The notes under the pieces were generated by a model. The model made no database searches, had not been told where the DNA came from, and was given only the letters and a program-made list of their open reading frames with translations. Shown one piece after another: positions 1-6,984 of a stretch of DNA of 63,315 nt. Every line of letters starts with the position of its first letter. Positions within the stretch are counted from its first letter, which is position 1. The stretch comes from Bacteroidaceae bacterium (GTDB lineage Bacteria; Bacteroidota; Bacteroidia; Bacteroidales; Bacteroidaceae). Location: positions 1-63,315 of the forward strand of contig JAKSLJ010000017.1 of the NCBI GenBank assembly GCA_024401275.1. The letters run 5' to 3'. The position numbers were made by a program, and so were the translations under genes.

Positions 1-70
1 CATCGATACCCTTGAGAACGTCTTTCACGTCAGCGGCTGCGTATTTATGTTCTTCTATGATGATTCTCAT
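1..70 (-). CDS. McrC-like restriction subunit, N-terminal fragment (cut by window edge)
   Basis: Only the first 23 codons are present; the protein begins MRIIIEEHKYAAADVKDVLK and runs off the left edge. Its ATG (68-70) overlaps the TGA stop of the McrB-like gene (67-69) as ATGA, a translational-coupling arrangement. Position directly after a McrB-like gene suggests the McrC/LlaJI R2 nuclease partner. The identity rests on gene order, because 23 residues are too few to show the nuclease motif. Confidence 0.6.
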   Translation of the reverse strand, partial: MRIIIEEHKYAAADVKDVLKGID

Positions 71-2376
71 TCTCTATGGAACTTTAATCCGAGGTTATAT
101 CGATTTGAAATCTTCTCAAGGAATGGCTGCATTATCTTGCTGCCCATTTGTCTGACGACATAATACTCACCAATAGTTTCATATTTAAGAGTAGGATGAT
201 TAAGAATCGGTTCTTCTTGAGTTTTAGTCACAAATGCACATTTGAGGATAAAAGGCTTTGTTTTTGCAACTTCATAAGCTTTTTCTAAGCCAATTTTTTT
301 GAGAACATCAATATATTCATCACATGTCTGGATTCTTATAACCTTCCCGTCATCAAATGTCACATGTAGTCTATTGCCAGAATCCCTGGTTCTACCATCT
401 TGCTGATAATCTGACTCATACCCGCCCTGATTATCTTCATTTTGAACATCTTCAATTAAGTCCTCTTCTGTGATATCCTCTTCAGTGTAATCTGTTACTA
501 TCTCAACCCCAAGGTTATTCAAGAACAGCTCCACCTTATCCTTCTGCACGATGGCTTTACCTTTCATGTCGGACTTGTAGAACTTGCCGAAAGAAAGTTC
601 AGTGCCATCAACATCCTTGAAGATAGGACCTTCAAAGCCGTTGTTCTTGAATACGTCGTTCCATAGGTAGAAGATAACCTTGCCGACGAACTTCTCTGCA
701 GAGATTTCTCCATCGGTAGCCTTGCAGAAGAAGAAACCGAGCTTCTTGTCTTCCGACTGAGTAGCTTCGCCAACTTCTGCATTGATCTTTTGAAGGAACG
801 ACCACCAGTCGTACTTCTTGGTTGCTCCCTCGATAGCCCACTTGATCTGACGGCCATTTGCTTCATAGCCCTGACCAATAGGCATATATTGCCATTCCCA
901 GCGACGCTTGAAAGCAGAGTCGATAGGGAAAAGACTTTGGTCGGAGGTGTTCATCGTAGCCCAAATGTAGAGGTTGTTTGGCAACAAGAGTATTTCGCCT
1001 GAGAATACCTTGTACGCCACGTCTTCATCGCCTTTATACATCAGGTTGATGCGCTCCTTGTCTTCATCCTGAAGGAATATCTGCTTGTCAGGTTCGTCGG
1101 TTCTGGCAAATGCTTTCTTCAGGAACTTCTGCATATCCTTGTCAGCATTGATTGGATAATCAGAGAATCCGTAATCGTTGCGGTCAAGGAGTTGGAAGAG
1201 GTCACCGAAAATCTGGGCACAGTTGCCTCGGTTTATCTCTTCTATCACAAGATACTGCTTCTTTCCCTCGTGGAACACAAAGTTCTTCCACGCCTTAACG
1301 TATGCTTGAAGGAAAGCCTGTTCTACAAATTCATATACAATCTGCTCTTTATGCAACATCGTACTACCAATCTTCATTGGCTGTCCAAGCTCATCGCATA
1401 TAGGCAACAATCCCATTGTTGGCTTGTAAGCACCAACAAAGGTTGAGTAGTCGCTATCTGGATGGAAGGTTGTACGTATTACGCTTTCGCCTTCCGTCAT
1501 TTCATTGATAGTGTGCGACTTACCTGTGCCAGGAGCACCGTAATAGATTTGTTGGTAATTGTTTGCTCCATTCTTCTTTTCAGGCTTTTCGGAATAAGGA
1601 GTAAATTCAACTACACTGTATGGGGTATTAGCAGTATTCATATAACTGATGTATTCTAAAGTTGACAAATTGAAATCATTAACATTTGAAGGATACCAAA
1701 ATTTATTGTATTGCAGCAACTCGTCTATGTATTCTTTGTCTGAGTTGTAATCTTCATGACTTTTGGAAAAATGGAGAATCCCTTTTGAAAAAGAAAAACA
1801 GTTAGATGTATAAGTAAGAACATTTATGAGTTCTCTTGCTTGTCTTCCATATTGATTCCATTCCAATATGTTTGATACTGTGCCCTCATAATCTATCCCC
1901 TTTTCTCTTGAATCTAAGATTTGCAAAGCTATTCCCTCATAATCAACAGAAGGATTACTGTAAACCTGTGGATTACAAAATACGAAATAAAGAATCTCCG
2001 TCATGCTCAAAGCACTATTAGAACTCTCAGATATTCTTGAAAGAGAATCAAGAATAGATACTACAGAGCGATATGGTGCCAGGAGCAGACGTTCAGAGAT
2101 TGTGTTTTGCAAAGATTCTGGTGTTCTTGTATTAGGAAACTGAAACTTGAGAACAAAATTTCTGATTGCAATTATTGGATCAATTGCAGCAAGTTCACAA
2201 GTTTTAGTTCCACTATGCAAATTATAGTAGAACTTTAAAGTCGTTGCATTATTATTATCAGACTTATCTGCTATTTCTGATAAGTTATGCCCTGAGTTTA
2301 TGAATTCTGCAACCCACTTTATTCTTTCCGGTAAGACCGATATTCTTTGGTCCGATGTAAAGAGGTATTTAGGCAT
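67..2376 (-). CDS. McrB-like AAA+ NTPase of a LlaJI-type restriction system (R1)
   Basis: 769 residues. The AAA+ motor lies in the C-terminal half: Walker A GAPGTGKSH at about residues 280-288, a Walker B region with EEINRGNCAQIFGD near 380, and MNTSDQSLFPIDSAFKRRW near 475, which matches the McrB MNTxD signature and arginine-finger region. The first 270 residues contain no motif I recognise and should be the target-recognition part. In the McrBC family this subunit hydrolyses GTP to move DNA and activates the McrC nuclease. It overlaps the upstream methyltransferase by 8 bases and the downstream McrC-like gene by 4. Two cognate m5C methyltransferases in the operon argue for a LlaJI-like protective system rather than a solitary methyl-dependent McrBC. 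Confidence 0.85.
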   Translation of the reverse strand: MPKYLFTSDQRISVLPERIKWVAEFINSGHNLSEIADKSDNNNATTLKFYYNLHSGTKTCELAAIDPIIAIRNFVLKFQFPNTRTPESLQNTISERLLLAPYRSVVSILDSLSRISESSNSALSMTEILYFVFCNPQVYSNPSVDYEGIALQILDSREKGIDYEGTVSNILEWNQYGRQARELINVLTYTSNCFSFSKGILHFSKSHEDYNSDKEYIDELLQYNKFWYPSNVNDFNLSTLEYISYMNTANTPYSVVEFTPYSEKPEKKNGANNYQQIYYGAPGTGKSHTINEMTEGESVIRTTFHPDSDYSTFVGAYKPTMGLLPICDELGQPMKIGSTMLHKEQIVYEFVEQAFLQAYVKAWKNFVFHEGKKQYLVIEEINRGNCAQIFGDLFQLLDRNDYGFSDYPINADKDMQKFLKKAFARTDEPDKQIFLQDEDKERINLMYKGDEDVAYKVFSGEILLLPNNLYIWATMNTSDQSLFPIDSAFKRRWEWQYMPIGQGYEANGRQIKWAIEGATKKYDWWSFLQKINAEVGEATQSEDKKLGFFFCKATDGEISAEKFVGKVIFYLWNDVFKNNGFEGPIFKDVDGTELSFGKFYKSDMKGKAIVQKDKVELFLNNLGVEIVTDYTEEDITEEDLIEDVQNEDNQGGYESDYQQDGRTRDSGNRLHVTFDDGKVIRIQTCDEYIDVLKKIGLEKAYEVAKTKPFILKCAFVTKTQEEPILNHPTLKYETIGEYYVVRQMGSKIMQPFLEKISNRYNLGLKFHRE

Positions 2377-3628
2377 ACTTTTCTGGTTTATATTTTTTCA
2401 AAAGTTCAACAACAGATTCAGCTAATGCTTTTGCCAATTGAGGAGGTACTGCATTTCCAATCATTTCATATACATTGCCTCTTGCTCCAAGGAATTCGAA
2501 ATCTTTATCAAAACTTTGTAATAATCCTGCTTCTCTAGGAGTTATGCTTCGGGCTTGTTTAGAATCATAGTGAATGAATCTATTGCCATCTTTGTAGAGG
2601 TGAGCAATGATTGTGGTGCTAGGTTGATCAGGATCCAAAACATGATAACGATGTATTGGAGATTTAGAGCCTACCTTTTGCTCGTAAAGCTCAGAAATCT
2701 TTTTACTGTCAAATTCCCTTTTTCCTGATTCAATATCTTCTGCAAGAATACGGAATGTATCCATATCTCTTGTATTGTTATAACGAGGCTCATGCCATGT
2801 CAGTTCACATTGTGGAGTTGAATGGGATATTCTTTTACTATGATGCTCATCATCCCAATAAGCTTCAAGCTTAGGCATGTTCCCTATGGCTTCACGTACG
2901 GTGATGACTTTCCCCTTGTGAGAAGGAAGTATGTTGACATAGAAGTCATTTAACATGGCTTGAATGTCAATACCTTCAAAAGCCACTTTATTAATACCTA
3001 CCATTATTACACGCTTGCGATTTTGGGGAACATTGTACTCGGCTGCGTTCACTATAGCACTTGAAAGATTGGAAATGATTTCATAACCTTTCTTGGCAAA
3101 TTCTTTAGGTATAATTTCTGAAACTTTTTTCCCATGAGGAGCTGCACTCAGTATTCCTGGCACATTCTCAAAGATAAACAAGTCAGGACGATACCTGTCA
3201 ACGATAGAAAGATAATGCTCAAACAGGAAGTTGCGATAATCATCTTCCATACCATGCTCGTCCCTAACTCTGCCGGCAATAGAATAAGCTTGACAAGGAG
3301 GACCACCAATAATAATGTCAATTCCTGAAGATTTATTTACAAAATAATCTAAACCTTTACTGCTTCCAAAATCAGGATCATCTGTCCAGCCTCCAAAAAG
3401 CTCTTCTTCTCTTTGGATGTCAAAATGGAGTACACTTTCGTTAGCATCAGCTTTTTCCCACTTTGTTTTTAGACGATTGCGAAGGGTGCGGACTTGTGGC
3501 TCTTTCCATTCTACAGCTGCTATATCATTAAAGCAGCCTGTTTGCATAAAGCCGTCAGTGAGACCGCCACACCCAGCAAAGAGGTCTAGCATTTTGATTT
3601 TGTGATTTATTTTAGGTTTACTTGTCAT
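2369..3628 (-). CDS. DNA (cytosine-5-)-methyltransferase, second of a pair
   Basis: 419 residues with the ordered m5C methyltransferase motifs: motif I LDLFAGCGGLTDGF (about 14-27, AdoMet binding), motif IV GGPPCQAYSIAGR with catalytic Cys112, motif VI ENV at 154-156, motif VIII QNRKR, and motif X GNAVPPQLAKAL near the C-terminus. It transfers a methyl group from AdoMet to C5 of cytosine in a target site. It starts inside the end of the upstream methyltransferase (11-base overlap) and ends inside the start of the McrB-like gene, so the three genes are tightly coupled. It is clearly diverged from its neighbour, not a recent duplicate. A pair of m5C enzymes is what an asymmetric recognition site needs, one per strand. 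The target sequence cannot be read from the protein. Confidence 0.93.
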   Translation of the reverse strand: MTSKPKINHKIKMLDLFAGCGGLTDGFMQTGCFNDIAAVEWKEPQVRTLRNRLKTKWEKADANESVLHFDIQREEELFGGWTDDPDFGSSKGLDYFVNKSSGIDIIIGGPPCQAYSIAGRVRDEHGMEDDYRNFLFEHYLSIVDRYRPDLFIFENVPGILSAAPHGKKVSEIIPKEFAKKGYEIISNLSSAIVNAAEYNVPQNRKRVIMVGINKVAFEGIDIQAMLNDFYVNILPSHKGKVITVREAIGNMPKLEAYWDDEHHSKRISHSTPQCELTWHEPRYNNTRDMDTFRILAEDIESGKREFDSKKISELYEQKVGSKSPIHRYHVLDPDQPSTTIIAHLYKDGNRFIHYDSKQARSITPREAGLLQSFDKDFEFLGARGNVYEMIGNAVPPQLAKALAESVVELLKKYKPEKYA

Positions 3629-4703
3629 TATTTCTTAGCCATTTTAGAATCTCGGTAGCAACAGCCTTTCCTAACATAGGAGGTACTGCATTACCGACTT
3701 GTCTATATTGCTGTGTTTTGTTACCGTAGAATATGAATTTGTCATCAAAAGATTGAAGTCTCGCACTTTCTCTGACAGTAGGAATTCTATTCCATTTGTA
3801 ATGAAAATGAGAGCGATGCCCAGTGTTAATTGTAGGCGAAGGCTTTTGACTATGGTAGCGTGTTAAAGCTTCGTGATATTTGTAAATGCCATCGTATTCT
3901 GGAGGTAACGACTTGTAGTTCTTTCCTTCCGGAACCATTGCAATGAATTTCTTTGTCTTTGGGTCATGAATGGTTCCTTCGTGATTGTGAATCGCATCCG
4001 AATCTTTTCGCATCATTTCTTGGTATGGTGATTGAGGTTCACAAGGGTATTCCTGTATTTTATCACCAACGATATCAATCAATGGCGGAAGGTCCCCGAT
4101 AGCTTGCTGACAAGTAACATAGTTTTCTGGTTTACATGTTGGCTTAGGATATTCAAATTCTGTCTCTGATTCCAAAAGTCCAACGAAAACAACACGTTTT
4201 CTTATCTGTGGTATGCCATAATCAGGAGCATAGAGAATTTTCGGCTCGCCCATCTTGTAACCGAGTTTTGTGAAATCGTCAATAATCTTTTCCTTCACAA
4301 GACCTCCATGCAATTGAATCATTCCCGGAACATTCTCTAATACAACAGCTCTTGGGCGAAGTATACGAGCGGTTTTAACCATTGCACGGTATAAGACATT
4401 TCTTGAATCGTCCACTTGACGAGGACCTGCCAAAGAGAAACCTTGACAAGGAGGACCTCCTACAAGAACATCAAGAGCATAGTTGTTTTCGTCGAAGAAT
4501 TCTTTTATCTTGTCTACATTGTCTAAATCAAATAGATCTAATTTCTTTGCAACAGCTCCTTCGTGATTGGCAGCAAATGTTTTTAGTGCCATATCGTCAA
4601 AGTCAACACCGAGTTTAACAGAAAAACCAGCGTCTATAAATCCTCTTGACAAGCCTCCTGCTCCACAGAATAAATCTAAAACATTGTATTTTTTCTTTGC
4701 CAC
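3618..4703 (-). CDS. DNA (cytosine-5-)-methyltransferase, first gene of the restriction operon
   Basis: 361 residues, a usual length for a single-domain m5C methyltransferase. Motif I LDLFCGAGGLSRGF is at 9-22, motif IV GGPPCQGFSLAG at 82-93 with catalytic Cys86, motif VI ENVPG at 123-127, motif VIII QIRKR at 166-170, and motif X GNAVPPMLGKAV near the end. It would protect the host site against the McrBC-like nuclease encoded downstream. It is the promoter-proximal gene, so methylation is made before restriction. A long structured non-coding region precedes it (4704-5456), possibly its leader. I saw no C-protein-type controller gene. Confidence 0.94.
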   Translation of the reverse strand: MAKKKYNVLDLFCGAGGLSRGFIDAGFSVKLGVDFDDMALKTFAANHEGAVAKKLDLFDLDNVDKIKEFFDENNYALDVLVGGPPCQGFSLAGPRQVDDSRNVLYRAMVKTARILRPRAVVLENVPGMIQLHGGLVKEKIIDDFTKLGYKMGEPKILYAPDYGIPQIRKRVVFVGLLESETEFEYPKPTCKPENYVTCQQAIGDLPPLIDIVGDKIQEYPCEPQSPYQEMMRKDSDAIHNHEGTIHDPKTKKFIAMVPEGKNYKSLPPEYDGIYKYHEALTRYHSQKPSPTINTGHRSHFHYKWNRIPTVRESARLQSFDDKFIFYGNKTQQYRQVGNAVPPMLGKAVATEILKWLRNNDK

Positions 4704-4740
4704 GCTATATAAAAATAGAGCGTAGAGGCTAAAGCAAAAA

Positions 4741-4871
4741 GCTGCTTAGGTTCTGGGAAACCCTCGTGAGCAAATGCAATAGACCTCCACGCTGTGATTA
4801 ATAGTTTTTTTCACAACGGGGACGTCGATGCATCAGCTTCTCACGAGTTTGATTTCCCAGATCTAAGCAGC
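4741..4871. repeat. 131-base element with about 30-base imperfect terminal inverted repeats
   Basis: GCTGCTTAG (4741-4749) pairs with CTAAGCAGC (4863-4871), TCTGGGAAA (4752-4760) with TTTCCCAGA (4853-4861), and CTCGTGAG (4763-4770) with CTCACGAG (4840-4847). The enclosed 69 bases contain a further GTGA/TCAC hairpin. This could be a folded RNA or a MITE-like element. No clear target-site duplication flanks it. Confidence 0.6.
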
Positions 4872-5142
4872 GAAGAATGATGTCTTACTCTCAGTCGAGC
4901 TTGCAGTTTATAGGAACTGCGGCCTTATCTTATCTTGTAGATTCTTGTTTTACGAAGTTCCTTGCTATCAGACGCAAAGTCCACTCCCCAACAGTAGTTG
5001 CTGGAGCGTTCCGATGCCTTGCTCCATGTCTGGAGAGGAACTCTTCTGGTTTCTATGCTGTATAGCATATCGTTTTTTTGTGTCTGCCGATACCCAGAAG
5101 CAAACGTTTTGTTTTGGTGATGTGGTAATAGGGATAAAAAAA

Positions 5143-5223
5143 CGTAGGTATCTTATTTCTGCTCGCTATGTGAATCGAGGCTTTCCACGGCCTTACTTGC
5201 TTAACGAACAGAAGATACCTACG
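5143..5223. repeat. Long-range hairpin
   Basis: CGTAGGTATCTT (5143-5154) is the exact reverse complement of AAGATACCTACG (5212-5223). A nested CTCG/CGAG hairpin (5162-5179) sits in the loop. Confidence 0.6.
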
Positions 5224-5246
5224 ATAGGATATAATATACCCAAAAG

Positions 5247-5281
5247 GTGTGCACTGAGGGCAAAGTTAGCCCTCGGCACAC
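5247..5281. terminator. GC-rich bulged hairpin, possible terminator or leader element
   Basis: GTGTGC (5247-5252) and GAGGGC (5256-5261) pair with GCACAC (5276-5281) and GCCCTC (5269-5274), leaving an asymmetric bulge and a 7-base loop. The loop overlaps a minus-strand TAACTTTG box. No U-tract follows on either strand, so a terminator role is uncertain. Confidence 0.4.
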
Positions 5282-5304
5282 ACTGCTGGGAATTAAATCC
5301 AAGC

Positions 5305-5447
5305 GCAGCATCTACTTCTGCTTTGTCTTCGGCAAGTAATCTGATAGTGGAAATTTCGATTCACCAAAAACAAGCGTCCATAAACGCTTTTTCTTTAATC
5401 TGTATTTCCTTGCCCGCCGGCAAGAGGCAACGGATGAGCGCTGCCCT
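5305..5447. repeat. Island spacer repeat, copy A
   Basis: Shares GCAGCATCTACTTC with copy D and the core AACAAGCGTCCATAAACGCT with copies C and D. Its second part, through TATTTCCTTGCCCGCCGGCA, matches copy B almost base for base. AAGCGT/ACGCTT (5372-5389) forms a hairpin followed by a T-run. It lies just beyond the 3' end of the toxin gene. Confidence 0.75.
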
Positions 5448-5456
5448 TAGTTATTT

Positions 5457-5732
5457 TTATTTATCATCATAATGCTCCTCGGCTTGCACAATCAAAACCA
5501 TGATTTGATCATCATATATATCGTAGATGATACGATCGTGAGCAGTTATATGACGAGAGTATGTAATGTCCTTTCCACCTACCAAGGCTTCTGGATGACC
5601 GATTCCTTCTCTTGGATGTTGCATAATATCCATGAGAATCTTGGTTGCCTTTTTGAACAAAGCAGGATTAGACCTTTTCCATTTCTTCAAAGTCTTGTCA
5701 GCCTGCTTGGAATATTCTACGGAGTATATCAT
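5457..5732 (-). CDS. yoeB: YoeB/Txe-family toxin (RelE superfamily mRNA interferase)
   Basis: 91 residues. The C-terminal half has the Txe/YoeB pattern: GIGHPEAL, then TYSRHITAHDRIIYDIYDD and a terminal EEHYDD in place of the usual RYHY-like end. Family members cleave ribosome-bound mRNA in the A site and are held inactive by an antitoxin encoded upstream. Its ATG overlaps the antitoxin stop codon as ATGA (5729-5732). The conserved active-site region keeps Glu, Arg and His residues, so it could be functional. A copy of the island spacer repeat follows it closely. Confidence 0.87.
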   Translation of the reverse strand: MIYSVEYSKQADKTLKKWKRSNPALFKKATKILMDIMQHPREGIGHPEALVGGKDITYSRHITAHDRIIYDIYDDQIMVLIVQAEEHYDDK

Positions 5733-5980
5733 AGACTGTCAAAATATTTTTGCATTTCCTCTGGTGTCTGACAGCTTATGGTATCCCCTTTGCTATATTC
5801 CTGGCGAGCTTTCCTGATTTGTTTTGCAATAGCAGGTGTAATCATGTTCTTTGCAGAAGCAGCGTCTTCTGCCAACCGAATAGAAAGGGCTTCCTTTACT
5901 TTCTTCGGCTGAGCTTGAATGACTGCCCAAAGAGCATCTATAATATTGATTGTAGTGGGTTTCAGTGAGATTGTTTCCAT
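5729..5980 (-). CDS. Antitoxin of the YoeB-type toxin-antitoxin pair
   Basis: 83 residues, beginning METISLKPTTINIIDALWAV. It lies immediately upstream of and overlaps the YoeB-like toxin, the usual order for type II pairs, and is of antitoxin length. The C-terminal segment (about 55-83, ARQEYSKGDTISCQTPEEMQKYFDSL when shortened to its QTPEEM core) resembles the toxin-wrapping tail of Bacteroidetes antitoxins. The N-terminal fold (Phd-like or other) is not clear by eye. Antitoxins of this kind commonly repress their own promoter, which would lie in spacer copy B. Confidence 0.8.
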   Translation of the reverse strand: METISLKPTTINIIDALWAVIQAQPKKVKEALSIRLAEDAASAKNMITPAIAKQIRKARQEYSKGDTISCQTPEEMQKYFDSL

Positions 5981-6002
5981 AATATATTGAAAATTTAAAA
6001 GT

Positions 6003-6163
6003 CGTCCATAAACGCTTTTTCTTTAATATGTATTTCCTTGCCCGCCGGCAAGAGGTCACATTATGCGGCCTTTCGGTAATGCTCAATCAGTTTAAAGCCA
6101 TAATGAGTGTTGGACTTTATCTTTATATATAACGGACGAACCGTCGTTTTATTATATTACAAT
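6003..6163. repeat. Island spacer repeat, copy B
   Basis: Bases 6003-6055 match copy A with about one difference. The following part (GCTCAATCAG, CCATAATGAG, then TATATATAACGGACGAA) matches copy C. It precedes the antitoxin gene and follows the DUF1016 remnant. AACGG/CCGT(C)GTT near 6131-6150 is a small terminator-like hairpin. Confidence 0.75.
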
Positions 6164-6181
6164 TTTACCATTAGTATTTTA

Positions 6182-6690
6182 CTAGTCATTGGCCGAAAGT
6201 AACTTCTCCAGTTCTTCCTTTGGAGGTAGGAGTTTCTTCAACCTGTCATCCATATCTGCTGATGTCTTATAGCTAGCGACTCCCATTGGTCGGTCATAAT
6301 CTTGAATAACGTATTCAACAAACTTCTTGTTGGCACTCTTGCAGAGAATTATGCCTATGCCAATTCGTTCGTTGCAACGAACGAATTACCATCAATCATC
6401 CGCCATTCCTCATAAAACGAGCGCATCTTCTTAAGGCTTGCTTCGGAAAACCCTCTTAGCCCTGGCAATTCGCGCCTCAACATCTCGCTTATGCTTTTGA
6501 TGGCACCTTGTCCCCAGAACCCTTTTCTGGAATTCAAGGACACGTATCTGCCTATGCCATAATACAGAGCCAATTGTTCCTGATTGATGGCTTTTACGGC
6601 TCTCATTTGGCTTTGTAGTATAGCTGACTTAATGACTTGAACAGCCGTTTTTATGTCTTGTGAGGTTGTATTTATTCTTTGCATACGCAC
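6182..6690 (-). pseudogene. DUF1016 (YhcG-type PD-(D/E)XK nuclease) gene with internal deletion
   Basis: The upstream part (from ATG 6684 or GTG 6690) encodes a DUF1016 N-terminal domain with YYGIGRYVS and a GFSEASLKKMRSFYEEW segment. It stops after NSFVATNELA at 6355. Continuing in a different frame (6360 down to TAG at 6182) the DNA encodes GIGIILCKSANKKFVEYVIQ and PMGVASYKTS, the typical C-terminal end of this family. About 150 residues, including the nuclease core, are missing, and the frames no longer match. A 26-base perfect palindrome sits at the junction. An intact homologue would be about 330-380 residues. The N-terminal fragment could still be translated as 109-111 residues. Confidence 0.8.
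6362..6387. repeat. 26-base perfect palindrome at the DUF1016 deletion junction
   Basis: The left half AATTCGTTCGTTG is followed directly by its exact reverse complement. It codes for NSFVATNEL in the truncated gene and abuts the point where homology to the family C-terminus resumes. Confidence 0.85.
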
Positions 6691-6940
6691 ATAGAGTCAG
6701 ACACAGACACTTAACTCATTCTTCCGACTTGTCTTTAACAGTTAATTCTGAAAGTGGTAGTTTCGAATCTCCAAAAACAAGCGTCCATAAACGCTTTTAT
6801 TATTTCCAAATGTCTGCTCAATCAGTTTTGCGCCATGATGAGCATCGGGCTAGGCCTCTTCCTCCGCCCTCCCCCAAAGGGAGGGAACTATTGAGGGGAC
6901 CTCAATATATATAACGGACGAAGTGCCGTTTTATTGTATT
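6681..6940. repeat. Island spacer repeat, copy C, carrying an inserted G-rich palindrome
   Basis: Shares GCATACGCAC, CGACTTGTCTTTAAC, TCTGAAAGTGGTAGTTTCGA, AAGCGTCCATAAACGCTTTT and ATGATGAGCATCGGGCT with copy D. The 3' part TATATATAACGGACGAA matches copy B. Relative to B and D it has about 55 extra bases (about 6852-6905) that look like the G-rich repeat described elsewhere. AACGG/CCGTT near 6913-6930 plus TTTT forms a terminator-like hairpin. Confidence 0.78.
6852..6905. repeat. G-rich palindromic repeat nested in spacer copy C
   Basis: CCCTCCC/GGGAGGG arms around CCAAA, followed by GGAACTATTGAGGGGACC, resemble the AAGTTCCC-type repeats at 11304, 14583 and 59820. It is absent from the aligned positions of spacer copies B and D. 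Confidence 0.6.
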
Positions 6941-6984
6941 AAATTGGGTAGTATTGCCCAACTCCAATCTGGAGTTTGTTCAAT

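Larger units (their letters stand above)
4704..5456. other. 750-base non-coding stretch rich in hairpins
   Basis: No convincing gene. It holds at least six inverted repeats: 4741-4871, 4903-4920 (GCAGTT/AACTGC), 5003-5025 (GGAGC/GCTCC), 5055-5068, 5143-5223 and 5247-5281. On the minus strand TAACTTTG at 5268-5261 fits the Bacteroidales -7 box and could start a leader of about 550 bases for the methyltransferase operon, although I see no good -33 box. The longest open frame (4945-5472, plus) has no recognisable composition or motif and runs through the hairpins. It may be a structured leader, a small RNA locus or decayed mobile DNA. Confidence 0.5.

Noticed and set aside
1-4703. Ordinary type IV McrBC system
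   Set aside because: Two overlapping m5C methyltransferases in the same operon make a protective restriction-modification system more likely; a methyl-directed nuclease would attack their product.
4741-4871. Retron msr-msd
   Set aside because: No reverse transcriptase gene nearby and no priming-guanosine layout that I could identify.
4945-5472. 175-codon plus-strand frame over the non-coding block
   Set aside because: It runs through several hairpins and a spacer repeat, has no recognisable motif or signal and overlaps the YoeB gene end on the other strand.
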